Positions 1 through 7,314 of a stretch of DNA of 64,000 nucleotides are shown here, one piece after another (position 1 is the stretch's first letter; every line of letters starts with the position of its first letter). The notes under the pieces were generated by a model, which did not search any database, was not told where the DNA came from, and saw nothing but the letters and a program-made list of their open reading frames with translations. Both the position numbers and the translations under genes were made by a program. This DNA is from Microcaldota archaeon (lineage in GTDB: Archaea; Micrarchaeota; Micrarchaeia; Anstonellales; Bilamarchaeaceae), in the NCBI GenBank assembly GCA_016212525.1, contig JACRGD010000010.1, positions 372,001-436,000 on the forward strand, read 5' to 3'.

Positions 1-981
1 AATCTCGGCTGATGAGTTCATGTGACTTCCTGCAACTCCTGCGCTAGTAGTAACTGCTGGCAAATCGACCGGTGGGGTCGGACTAATTGTAGTATTCGAA
101 CTCGGTCTGCTCGTTCGATGTGGATGATGTCTGTGGTTGCCATGAATTCGGGTTGGAGTTTCACTTATCGACTCAAAAACAAATGCTGCGACCGTTGTTG
201 AATCTGCGGCTGTGGGGGTGTCTGATGCCGGTCTTTCTGAACTGTCGTTTGAATCAATAGCGACGTTTGATGTATTTATCGTTTGATGATTATCAATGGT
301 TCTGGCAGCTTCCGGAGTTGGTGAAAGATACATGAGCGTACTTACAAAAAGGGCGGCCACTGCCATAGTTACTGCAGCACATGCAGATAGAACTCGTCTG
401 AATCCGGCCCAGTTTCTTGGACTGTTCTCCTCTGGAGTTAAATCCTCAAATGTATCTACTGGAAGCTGATCAGCTGAAGGAACAGAGCTAAAAAATGCCT
501 CTTCCTCTACAGACCATGGAGTTGGGTCCGATTCGGTTGTGGTTTTGGGTGTCTCTGAAACTAAAACTGGTTTTGTGATTGGTTCTGGTGCGGACTGCGG
601 GGTTGTACAGTCTCGTGAAAGTGCTTCAAGCAGGTCTGCATCCGCTTTACTAAGACCCCTCTTAACTGGAGCATCCACTAAGTTCCCGAGTTGCTCAAGA
701 GTTATTGGTCTAGCTGGTCTAGTTCGAATCGACGCCTCAATTGCGCAAGTGACTGCATCCAATGCAGCTACTTCAGGATGAACTGGCAGTGAAGCTCTTA
801 GCTGTTCAAATGTGTTACCTGAAATTTTGATCTTTGATGTAGGTCGAACTGGTTGGGTCTGTTTTGGATCTGGTACTGGGTTTTCTAACAACCTCTCTGT
901 TGGAAATGGTCTTTTAGAATGCAACTCCTCTGCAGTTTCACGAACTACCCCGCTTTTCCGTTCTCTTGATCGTCTTGACAT
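1..981 (-). CDS. membrane-anchored Ser/Thr/Pro-rich protein, C-terminus cut by window edge
   Basis: Frame absent from the ORF track because no stop lies inside the window: reading the minus strand from the ATG at 981 gives 327 open codons down to base 1. The product starts MSRRSRERKSG, runs about 195 residues of charged, Pro/Thr-rich cytoplasmic sequence, then one clear membrane segment (about residues 196-220, RVLSACAAVTMAVAALFVST), then a Ser/Thr/Pro-rich, His-containing tail that would lie outside the cell. No enzymatic motif is visible. N-in/C-out single-pass topology is inferred from the Arg/Lys-rich stretch before the membrane segment. Family not recognised; the real length is unknown. 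The plus-strand ORFs at 539-781 and 812-1003 are shadows of this gene. Confidence 0.7.
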   Translation of the reverse strand, partial: MSRRSRERKSGVVRETAEELHSKRPFPTERLLENPVPDPKQTQPVRPTSKIKISGNTFEQLRASLPVHPEVAALDAVTCAIEASIRTRPARPITLEQLGNLVDAPVKRGLSKADADLLEALSRDCTTPQSAPEPITKPVLVSETPKTTTESDPTPWSVEEEAFFSSVPSADQLPVDTFEDLTPEENSPRNWAGFRRVLSACAAVTMAVAALFVSTLMYLSPTPEAARTIDNHQTINTSNVAIDSNDSSERPASDTPTAADSTTVAAFVFESISETPTRIHGNHRHHPHRTSRPSSNTTISPTPPVDLPAVTTSAGVAGSHMNSSAEI

Positions 982-1139
982 AAATATCACTAATTGTGTA
1001 TAAATGATATTATGTGGCACATTATTTATAATACTATCTCACCACTTATGGCAACATAATCTTGGCTAATTAGTGTGTCCTAGAAAAGATAGCTAATTGT
1101 TTATTCTTGAATTGAAGTACTTGGCATAAACGGGTTGAA

Positions 1140-1466
1140 TTAGACCTTTTCAACTCTTATTCGTTGCACTTCGATAATTATATCTCCAAAGCATCTCTGG
1201 AAATACTGGATCGATTGTACATAGGCATTCTGACCAACTGGAGTTAAAGAATAGACAATTACTTTTCCGTCTTTTGAACCCACTATCAGATGCTTTGTTT
1301 TGAGTTCCTTTAGTGCCGGATAGATGGTTCCTGCGGTCGGTTTTTCTCCGCGACGCTTGGCTAGTTCCTGAGCCAATTCTTCGCCGTGCATGGGTTTTCT
1401 TGACAGTAAGAAGAGTATCTGAAAAGATAACATCCCCCGCATATCGCAACCGCCTTCGCAACCCAT
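1140..1466 (-). CDS. PadR-family transcriptional regulator
   Basis: A 108-residue winged-helix protein. It carries the family hallmarks: a CDMRGMLSFQILFLLS opening helix, HGEELAQELAKRRG, the KPTAGTIYPALKELK recognition helix, and a wing followed by SLTPVGQNAY. PadR proteins are usually dimeric repressors released by small ligands or stress. The N-terminus has two close cysteines (MGCEGGCD), which could sense metal or redox state, but that is inference. The ATG at 1466 is the only start after an in-frame stop. Upstream on the minus strand lies a TTTTAAAA TATA element (1510-1517) abutting a 16-bp site (1494-1509) that recurs three times before the DUF5320-like gene at 2888, so autoregulation and control of that gene are likely. 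Confidence 0.85.
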   Translation of the reverse strand: MGCEGGCDMRGMLSFQILFLLSRKPMHGEELAQELAKRRGEKPTAGTIYPALKELKTKHLIVGSKDGKVIVYSLTPVGQNAYVQSIQYFQRCFGDIIIEVQRIRVEKV

Positions 1467-1493
1467 ATATCTCGACCAATTTTCTTCGTACTG

Positions 1494-1509
1494 TATTGGA
1501 CATCCGATG
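1494..1509. promoter_or_regulatory. putative PadR operator at its own promoter
   Basis: TATTGGACATCCGATG lies immediately downstream (in the PadR direction) of the minus-strand TATA element TTTTAAAA. It matches the three sites at 2763-2873 (TATTGG-ACAC-CCAATA, TATAGG-ACAC-CCGATA, TACAGG-ACGC-TCGATA). The imperfect two-fold symmetry fits a dimeric winged-helix repressor. Assignment to PadR is inferred from position. Confidence 0.55.
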
Positions 1510-1549
1510 TTTTAAAATCCTTGGCCTCTTCTCTTGAATAAACAAAAAC

Positions 1550-1631
1550 TTTACAGTTGTAAACTCTTGAAAGTTTACGTTTGTAAACTAAATTCTGATT
1601 ATAAGACGTAAAAAGTGTAAACTTTATAAAT
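1550..1631. promoter_or_regulatory. inverted-repeat operator cluster and TATA box of the HTH-nucleotidyltransferase operon
   Basis: Three inverted repeats with 4-nt centres stand in series: TTTAC-AGTT-GTAAA (1550-1563), AGTTTAC-GTTT-GTAAACT (1572-1589, perfect 7-bp arms) and AAAGT-GTAA-ACTTT (1612-1625). The last overlaps the TATA box TTTATAAAT (about 1623-1631). The ATG at 1653 lies about 25 nt beyond, so the transcript is probably leaderless. Binding here would block transcription factor loading; the winged-helix domain of the gene product itself is the natural candidate regulator. Confidence 0.6.
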
Positions 1632-1652
1632 CTTATTAGCTACAAATAGGTC

Positions 1653-2294
1653 ATGCGTATATCCAGCGAACCGATCATTAAAACGATCCTGGGTTCAAAA
1701 GTAAAAAGAAAAATCCTTGCATTTTTGTTTTCAAAACAAGGTGCAGTTAGTGAAAGGGAACTCTCAAGAGTCATCGGTGTAAGCCACACTGCAGTAAACA
1801 AAGCCATGAAGCAGCTTCTCGAACTTAACCTTGTTAGCGGAAAGACAATTGGGTCCGCATTGATCTGGGAGCTAAATGAAAAATCGCTTGCTTATCCATA
1901 TGCTAAAATGCTCACTGCAGCTTCTGTAACAAGTTCACGGGATCACCTAAAAGATATATTGAAACAATCTTTTGAGGACTCTCGGGCTTATCTGGGTCTT
2001 ATGGATTCAACATCTAATGTTCCAAATATAAGAAGCACATATCTCTTCGGTTCTGTGGCTGATGGAACTTCAAAACCCGAAAGCGACATAGATGTTTTAG
2101 TTGTCCTGGAGTTTAGGCCAGAGAAGGCGCTGATGGATAAACTAGCTGCCATATTTGACCAAACCATCGGGGTTTATGTTCTTGAGAAAACCGGCAATTC
2201 AGTTTCATTCCATATCTACGATCAAAAGGCAGTTGAGCAAAACGAACCAAGCTGGCTAAAGGATGCAATTCAAAAAGGAATCAAGGTGTGCTAA
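1653..2294 (+). CDS. winged-helix plus MNT-type nucleotidyltransferase (antitoxin-like)
   Basis: 213 residues. Residues 1-75 form an HTH of MarR/ArsR type (SERELSRVIGVSHTAVNKAMKQL). Residues about 125-200 form a minimal nucleotidyltransferase fold with the DNA polymerase beta signature LFGSVADGTSKPESDIDVLV (GSx10DxD, metal-binding aspartates). In prokaryotes such proteins pair with HEPN partners; the NTase can act as an antitoxin by adding nucleotides to the HEPN protein. Here the stop codon overlaps the next ATG (TAATG), giving tight coupling to a HEPN-like gene. The fused DNA-binding domain suggests operon autoregulation through the inverted repeats upstream. Function in vivo is inferred. 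Confidence 0.75.
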   Translation: MRISSEPIIKTILGSKVKRKILAFLFSKQGAVSERELSRVIGVSHTAVNKAMKQLLELNLVSGKTIGSALIWELNEKSLAYPYAKMLTAASVTSSRDHLKDILKQSFEDSRAYLGLMDSTSNVPNIRSTYLFGSVADGTSKPESDIDVLVVLEFRPEKALMDKLAAIFDQTIGVYVLEKTGNSVSFHIYDQKAVEQNEPSWLKDAIQKGIKVC

Positions 2295-2710
2295 TGAGCA
2301 GAACAAAGAACGTATCTCGAGAAAAATACGTTAATTTTATCGATAAATCAGAACAGTTCTATGACTCGATGAAAGATGCCGTAGATAGGGGAAATAATGA
2401 TGCTGCTGTTGCAGCTGCAGTACACTGTGCTATCTGCTATGTTGATGCACTAACTGTTTTGAGACTCGGTAAGAAATCTTCCGCCCAGAATCATATTGAA
2501 GCAGCGATTCTTCTTAAAGAAACAAAGACTTCTGATGAATCGGAAAAGTCTAGGGTCTGTGTGAAGCTTATGGAACTTTTGGAACTAAAGACTCCTGCAG
2601 AATACGATGATCGCAAACTCAGCAAAGCAGAATCAGAATCAGCCGTAAATAGTCTTGAAAAAATACGAAAATTCATCAAAACCGAAATTGAAAAGTCGCA
2701 GATAGTTTGA
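2294..2710 (+). CDS. HEPN-domain-like partner of the nucleotidyltransferase
   Basis: 138 residues, all-helical. The first helix resembles HEPN proteins (a motif close to EKYVNFIDKSEQFYDSMKDA), followed by AVHCAICYVDALTVLRLGKK, QNHIEAAILL and a C-terminal AEYDDRKLSKAESESA segment of the type seen in HEPN proteins next to MNT genes. The usual catalytic RNase motif Rx4-6H is not intact: a Lys occupies the expected Arg position before QNH, so RNase activity is doubtful. I prefer the ATG at 2294, which overlaps the preceding stop, over the GTG at 2288 in the track. Together with the upstream gene it forms a MNT-HEPN module; a toxin role is inference. Confidence 0.6.
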   Translation: MSRTKNVSREKYVNFIDKSEQFYDSMKDAVDRGNNDAAVAAAVHCAICYVDALTVLRLGKKSSAQNHIEAAILLKETKTSDESEKSRVCVKLMELLELKTPAEYDDRKLSKAESESAVNSLEKIRKFIKTEIEKSQIV

Positions 2711-2762
2711 TCTTAGATTGCGTTCTATTCCCTCTCTTTTTAGTGGTTCTATCTCTAGGATG

Positions 2763-2873
2763 TATTGGGTGTCCAATAGGTTTAAAAGGCTTAGCAATGT
2801 ATAGTACATCCAATATAGGACACCCGATACAAAGTCGGGTGTACTAACGGCATCCAATACAGGACGCTCGATA
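2763..2873 (+). promoter_or_regulatory. promoter with three related 16-bp operators before the DUF5320-like gene
   Basis: Sites: 2763-2778 (perfect palindrome TATTGG-GTGT-CCAATA), 2814-2829 (TATAGG-ACAC-CCGATA) and 2858-2873 (TACAGG-ACGC-TCGATA). A TATA element TTTAAAAG lies between the first two (about 2780-2787), so site 1 covers its upstream edge, site 2 falls near the expected transcription start and site 3 lies in the leader. The last two belong to longer direct repeats starting CATCCAATAYAGGAC. A hairpin ACACCCGA/TCGGGTGT (2820-2842) overlaps site 2. The same motif sits in the PadR promoter at 1494. Confidence 0.6.
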
Positions 2874-2887
2874 TGAAAGGTGAAAAC

Positions 2888-3043
2888 ATGAACGGAAATT
2901 GTTGTGGAACAAGTAGCTGCGGAACTGAAAGAAGATTTCTGACCAAGAAAGAAAAGGCAGAAATGTTAAAGGAATACCGGACCGAGCTCGAAAATGAGCT
3001 TAAGGGAATAAACGAGAAAATTGCGGAGTTGGAGGGTAAATAA
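2888..3043 (+). CDS. small Cys-rich coiled-coil protein, DUF5320-like
   Basis: 51 residues, too short for the ORF track. The N-terminus is Cys-rich (NGNCCGTSSCG), followed by RRFLTKKEKAEMLKEYRTEL and a short coiled coil ending KIAELEGK. Archaeal and bacterial DUF5320-type proteins share this layout of a Cys cluster, an RRFxTKEEK-like motif and a helix. The cysteines suggest metal or Fe-S binding; the biochemical role is unknown to me. The start is fixed by the Shine-Dalgarno GGTGA at 2879-2883; an in-frame ATG at 2873 lacks one. A T-run at about 3051-3060 may end the transcript. Regulation by the PadR protein is suggested by shared operators. Confidence 0.7.
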   Translation: MNGNCCGTSSCGTERRFLTKKEKAEMLKEYRTELENELKGINEKIAELEGK

Positions 3044-3108
3044 CTCCTCCTCTTTTTTTACTATTTTATCGCGAACAAGAAAATCGCGGTTAGCTAGTGG
3101 TGATGATT

Positions 3109-4056
3109 ATGAAAATTAATGAATTTGAAGATCAGTTGACTGGTGCAGTAGAAAAACTAAGCGACAGCGTTGTGAGTATTACAAGCACTCGCTTTGCAAG
3201 AGATCCTTTTGCAGGATTTGTTCCTCTTGATGGAGCAGGTTCGGGGGTCATAATCGACAAAAAAGGTTACATAATTACGAACAACCACGTTATCGAGAAC
3301 GCGGCAATGATAAAGGTGAATTTGAAAGATGGACGGGTATTATCGGGAAAGGTTATCGGACACGATGCAGCTACAGATATGGCTGTTATTAAGGTAGATG
3401 CGAACGATCTGCCATTTGCAAAGCTGGGGGATTCGGGCGAACTCAAGGTCGGACAAATGGTCATGGCTATCGGAAACGCATTAGGTCTTTCAGGAGGACA
3501 CTCGATGTCTATGGGTGTTGTGAGCGCATTGGGTCGGCCACTTCCAGGAACCGACTTTATCTTCGAGGGTTTAGTCCAAACTGACGCAGCGATCAATCCG
3601 GGAAACAGCGGCGGTGCACTGGCAGACATAAATGGAAATGTTATCGGCATCAATACAATGATTATCAAGAATGCTCAGGGTGTGGGGTTCGCAATTCCAA
3701 TAAACACGGCAAAATGGGTGGTCGAGCAACTTCTCTCAAAAGGCCGAGTCGTTAGGCCCTGGCTTGGAATCTATGGGATAGACGTCAATGGCGCAGCCAT
3801 CAAGCGATTTGATTTGCCTACAGATAGTGGGGTACTGATCGTGCAGACTGTCGATCAAAGTCCTGCATATCTAAGTGGTCTGCGACCCGGTGACATAATA
3901 AAGAGTGCCTCGGGGGTTGGAGTTAAGAAAATGAAGGATCTGATAATGGGAATTTCAAAAGTCGAAGTTGGAAAAGAAGTTGTTCTTACCATTTTGCGCA
4001 ATGGCAAGGAGCAGAAAATTCCCATGAAATTAAGCGAAATTCCACGGGCAGGATAA
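3109..4056 (+). CDS. HtrA/DegP-type serine protease with PDZ domain
   Basis: 315 residues from the ATG at 3109. The trypsin-like domain shows His60 (ITNNHV), Asp90 (AATDMAVIKV) and Ser167 (NPGNSGGA), a complete catalytic triad. A PDZ domain follows (about 225-310; GVLIVQTVDQSPAYLSGLRPGD). HtrA proteases remove misfolded proteins. No signal peptide or membrane anchor is visible, so this member probably works in the cytoplasm, unlike periplasmic DegP. Start choice: the run GTG GTG ATG ATT ATG contains its own GGTGAT ribosome site, best placed for the last ATG; 3097 and 3103 are alternatives. It follows the DUF5320-like gene but has its own spacer. Confidence 0.88.
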   Translation: MKINEFEDQLTGAVEKLSDSVVSITSTRFARDPFAGFVPLDGAGSGVIIDKKGYIITNNHVIENAAMIKVNLKDGRVLSGKVIGHDAATDMAVIKVDANDLPFAKLGDSGELKVGQMVMAIGNALGLSGGHSMSMGVVSALGRPLPGTDFIFEGLVQTDAAINPGNSGGALADINGNVIGINTMIIKNAQGVGFAIPINTAKWVVEQLLSKGRVVRPWLGIYGIDVNGAAIKRFDLPTDSGVLIVQTVDQSPAYLSGLRPGDIIKSASGVGVKKMKDLIMGISKVEVGKEVVLTILRNGKEQKIPMKLSEIPRAG

Positions 4057-4343
4057 CGGGTTCGATCATTATCAGCTTCTTTTTCATATTCATTATTTTT
4101 TCCTTCGTTCTGAAGTTTTGCATTCCACCAGAAAAAAGGATGGAACGGCCCATTCGTCTTATTCTTAGAAACAGATTTGTCATGCTGAACCAAGAAAGAA
4201 ATTCCGATCTGAGAAAACATTTTTCTACCGAAGCTCAGCGTCCATGCAACCGGAGAAACAGGGAAAGTTTTTTGGAGGAGTGTGGGTATCAAGAGTTACT
4301 GAATAAAGAGGGAGGCAAAATAAAGGATAACGATAAGAAAAAA
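4057..4343. other. spacer between convergent genes
   Basis: About 290 bases between the protease stop and the antiporter stop. A T-rich stretch (about 4076-4110) may terminate the protease transcript. The track ORF at 4140-4394 (84 aa, highly charged) overlaps the antiporter 3' end, has no convincing ribosome site and no recognisable domain, so I do not call it. Confidence 0.4.
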
Positions 4344-5306
4344 CTACGAGAGCTCACTGATTTGGAGATAAAAGATTGTTACGAGGTAAACTAAATAAAT
4401 CAACACAAATAATAATCCACCCACTCTTTTCAACTCTCTATTTATTGAAGCAACATAGAAGAGGATCATATTTGAAACAATTGCAAATAGAAGCGCGGCA
4501 ATGAAAATGGGTATCTTCAGAGATATTGGACTAATTACGGCTGCAGTTCCTAGAACCAATGTCAAATTTGTCATATTGCTACCAATAGCATCTCCGATTG
4601 CCAGTCCATATTGTTTCTTGCGTATGGCTTGTAAATCCATAGATAGTTCAGGCAACGAGGTGCCAATTGCTATGATAGTAGCTCCGATAAAACTTTCTGC
4701 AATATTTAATGATTTTGCAAGAGTTACTGCAGAATCAACTACAAATGCAGAACTTATAAGAACAACAATAATTGAGCCAAGAAAAAAGATAAATGAATGA
4801 AGTGCTTCTTTTTTTGGAATCTCGTTTATTTCTGCAGTGTTAGTGCCATTTTTCCTTATCACATAAATAGAATATCCTGCAAACAACACTAGAAGAGCTA
4901 CACCTTCAAAAAACCCCAGTGCCTGAGCTCTTACTGTGCTATTGAATACGATGTATGCAGATATAACAGTAGTCAAAAGGAGAATTAGCCCAATTTCTTT
5001 CATACCTTCTTTTCCAATTTTTAATCCATATAAGAATCCCCCAAAACCAAGAACTATCAGAATGTTTGCAATATTTGATCCAAATACATTGCCCGCTGCA
5101 ATAGCACCTTCGTGAAGGTTGGCAGATAATATTGAAACAGATAGTTCAGGAAGCGAAGTTGAAACTGAAATTAAAAGAAAACCAAGCGCGATTTGGCTGA
5201 TACCAAAGAATCTTGATAGCTTTGCCGCATGGTCAACAGCTACGCTAGATGATTTTGATAGGATTATTAATGAAACTAAAAGAGTAATCCCTTCTAAAAA
5301 TGCCAT
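4344..5306 (-). CDS. sodium/calcium exchanger family (CaCA) membrane protein
   Basis: 320 residues, about ten membrane segments. It contains the two inverted alpha repeats of the CaCA superfamily: STSLPELSVSI followed by GNVFGSNIANIL (about residues 49-84), and GTSLPELSMDL followed by GDAIGSNMTNLTLVLG (about 216-253). The acidic residues of the GTSLPE motifs are the expected ion-binding groups. Close in length to YrbG-type exchangers, with no large cytosolic regulatory loop. Probable role: Na+- or H+-driven export of Ca2+ or another cation. Its ATG directly abuts the stop codon of the upstream antiporter gene (TAAATG), so the two are co-transcribed and translationally coupled. Confidence 0.88.
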   Translation of the reverse strand: MAFLEGITLLVSLIILSKSSSVAVDHAAKLSRFFGISQIALGFLLISVSTSLPELSVSILSANLHEGAIAAGNVFGSNIANILIVLGFGGFLYGLKIGKEGMKEIGLILLLTTVISAYIVFNSTVRAQALGFFEGVALLVLFAGYSIYVIRKNGTNTAEINEIPKKEALHSFIFFLGSIIVVLISSAFVVDSAVTLAKSLNIAESFIGATIIAIGTSLPELSMDLQAIRKKQYGLAIGDAIGSNMTNLTLVLGTAAVISPISLKIPIFIAALLFAIVSNMILFYVASINRELKRVGGLLFVLIYLVYLVTIFYLQISELS

Positions 5307-6635
5307 TTATGCAGCTCCTTCCACAGGCATTTTATTGATCAATGCTTGAATGATAGGCGGTGTTACTAAAGTTGTCAGCAATGCCATTGATGCAATAACT
5401 GAGTATTCGGGAGTAGTGATCACTCCGGCTGAGAGACCAATGGCTGCAACAATTAGGGCAACCTCCCCCCGAGGTGCCATCCCAAAACCAACAATTGCAG
5501 CTTCCAGGGGTTTTAACTTTGCCATTAATGCAGCCCCGCCACAGCCAATAACTTTTGTCAGTAACGCCAATATTGAAAGAGTTATAATTGGTATCAAAAA
5601 TAACCGCAATGCGTTGACATCCATCAACATTCCAAGAGAAATGAAGAATATAGGCATAAATAACAGTTCTAAACCATAAGTCTTTTCTTCTATTTCGTGG
5701 TGATGCCTGCTTGAATTTAGAATTATTCCTGCCATGAACGCACCAACGATAGCTGAAAGTTTAATATATTCAGCAAGGTAGGCATAGAATAGAACAAATG
5801 CTAAAACGAGTAAAAATCTTCTTGGACTTAGTTCTTTCCGATCTAGATAATTAAGGAAATACTTTCCTGCCATGACACTTCCAAAAAGAAAGGCAATGGC
5901 AGTTATTAGGGTCGTTAGTAGTGGCATTATTATTGACGCTTCAGCACCAGAACCAGTAATATTTATTACAATAGATAATACCAGAAGACCAAGAATATCA
6001 TCTAGAACAGCTGCACCAATTATGATTTCTGCAAATCTTTTGTTAAGAAGGTTAAATTCTTTTAGAATTGCAACTGTTACCCCAACTGAAGTAGCAGTTA
6101 AAGCAGCTGCAACAAACATTGAATATGCAAAGTTTCCCCCACTAAAACCCGCATATAGATACCCAACTGCAAAGGGCAGAATAACTCCTGCAAGAGCGAC
6201 CATGAGATTATCAAATGCAAATATTTTCTCTATTTTGTTGTGCATTCCAACTTTGAACAACAAGATAACTGCACCTAGTTGAGCAAAGACCTGGATTATA
6301 GCTTCTAAACGCAGGATATCCGGAGGAGAAGATGGGATGTTGAATGGTAAATTTAACGAGTGTAGAAAATCCCAGGATAACTGGAGGAAACTAGGGCTCA
6401 TAAGAAGACCCAAAATCATCAAAATCATGACACTTGGTTGTTTTGTATAGATTACAGCCAGCTCACCAACCACTGCAAGTAAGAGGAGAAATACGATTTC
6501 AAAGTAGATGTGTTTTTCTGGTTCAACTTCCCCAAATATGCTAATTCGAATTGTAGAAAGTGCCAATAATAAAAATATACCTAAAACTAATAAACCTACG
6601 AAGGGAGAAATTTTTTCAACTGCTTCTTTGACCAT
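5307..6635 (-). CDS. CPA2-type cation:proton antiporter
   Basis: 442 residues with about 12-13 membrane helices. Typical CPA features: an early GELAVIYTKQPSVMILMILG helix region, FAQLGAVILLFKVGM, and AAVLDDILGLLVLSI, whose paired aspartates are the proton/sodium-binding site of electrogenic exchangers. No TrkA-N or universal-stress tail follows, so it ends with the transport domain. It is first in an operon with the CaCA exchanger. A minus-strand TATA-like element (CTTTAAATA, about 6667-6676) and an AGGTCAT ribosome site precede the ATG. Substrate (Na+ or K+) cannot be told from sequence. Confidence 0.85.
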   Translation of the reverse strand: MVKEAVEKISPFVGLLVLGIFLLLALSTIRISIFGEVEPEKHIYFEIVFLLLLAVVGELAVIYTKQPSVMILMILGLLMSPSFLQLSWDFLHSLNLPFNIPSSPPDILRLEAIIQVFAQLGAVILLFKVGMHNKIEKIFAFDNLMVALAGVILPFAVGYLYAGFSGGNFAYSMFVAAALTATSVGVTVAILKEFNLLNKRFAEIIIGAAVLDDILGLLVLSIVINITGSGAEASIIMPLLTTLITAIAFLFGSVMAGKYFLNYLDRKELSPRRFLLVLAFVLFYAYLAEYIKLSAIVGAFMAGIILNSSRHHHEIEEKTYGLELLFMPIFFISLGMLMDVNALRLFLIPIITLSILALLTKVIGCGGAALMAKLKPLEAAIVGFGMAPRGEVALIVAAIGLSAGVITTPEYSVIASMALLTTLVTPPIIQALINKMPVEGAA

Positions 6636-6720
6636 TTTATGACCTAAGGATAAAGATCATACAAGGTATTTAAAGCCAGTTAAACCAAAATCTCAGTGCT
6701 GAAATTCGAGATGGGATCTT

Positions 6721-6948
6721 TATGCTCCTGCCGGGATTTGAACCCGGGTCCTCAGAGTTCTCTGTCCAAAACTTTTTCTTTTTGGGATAGAACACTTTTT
6801 CTTTCCAAAAGAAAAAGGGTCTTGAGAGTCTGATATCCTTGACCGGTATGTCCAACTTATTCGACTGTAATCGACCCAAGGGCTTTTTGGTTGAGTTTTT
6901 TTGCCCTAAGTTAGTCATCAGTCAAAAAAGTCACTAGACTACAGGAGC
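6721..6948 (-). tRNA. tRNA-Glu(CTC) with two introns (D-loop and 37/38)
   Basis: Exons 6934-6948, 6823-6847 and 6721-6755 join into a 75-nt tRNA. Acceptor GCTCCTG pairs with CAGGAGC, discriminator A; D stem GTC/GAT with a GG-containing loop; anticodon stem TCAGA/TCTGA; loop CTCTCAC with anticodon CTC; T stem CCGGG/CCCGG with loop TTCAAAT. Intron 1 (6848-6933, 86 nt) interrupts the D-loop: GTCT pairs with GGAC to give a 4-bp helix flanked by 3-nt bulges AGT and ATA, the archaeal bulge-helix-bulge. Intron 2 (6756-6822, 67 nt) sits at the canonical 37/38 site: CTCT pairs with AGAG, bulges CAA and AAC. A TATA element lies upstream (about 6974-6985). Confidence 0.9.
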
Positions 6949-7041
6949 TTAGTAAGAGAAGTTAGTCTCAAAGGCTTTATAAAATTAGATAGTTCGAACG
7001 AGTATAAGAAACAGATGAAAAAGAAGAGAAAAAAGATAAAA

Positions 7042-7314
7042 TTATTGTGGATCGATTATTACGTCCTCGTTTGCCAGAACCAGATCATTAGTCTGAACAA
7101 CAGTAGTATCATTTTCGGATACGAAACGAGATCTATAGTCATTTACAACCACATCATCGTTCGCCAACAAAGGCTCAGAGGGCGGTGCTTGAGGTGTAAT
7201 GTCCGAATCGCCCAAATTGGCAACTGGGTTAGACTTCGCTTCGGTTTTAACACAACCAAAGAGTAAAAGTAGCGCCAGAGTACCAAGCAGAAGGATGTTT
7301 TTATTAATCGTCAT
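7042..7314 (-). CDS. small lipoprotein
   Basis: 90 residues from the ATG at 7314. A hydrophobic leader ends in the lipobox LLFGC (Cys about residue 21), so the protein should be lipid-anchored outside the cell. The rest is acidic, Asn/Asp/Val-rich and has no recognised fold. The start is set by a GAGGTGA ribosome site; the track start at 7326 is a GTG lying inside that site. The gene overlaps the end of the preceding secreted-protein gene by 11 nt, implying co-translation. Confidence 0.7.
   Translation of the reverse strand: MTINKNILLLGTLALLLLFGCVKTEAKSNPVANLGDSDITPQAPPSEPLLANDDVVVNDYRSRFVSENDTTVVQTNDLVLANEDVIIDPQ

Noticed and set aside
1150-1545. Longer minus-strand ORF over the PadR gene, containing SNTVRRKLVEIYG
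   Set aside because: It is a different frame and loses the winged helix; the PadR frame has its own ATG at 1466 after an in-frame stop.
4140-4394. 84-codon plus-strand ORF
   Set aside because: No ribosome site or domain, and it overlaps the 3' end of the convergent antiporter gene.
6670-6918. 82-codon minus-strand ORF
   Set aside because: It lies entirely over the interrupted tRNA-Glu gene and its introns.
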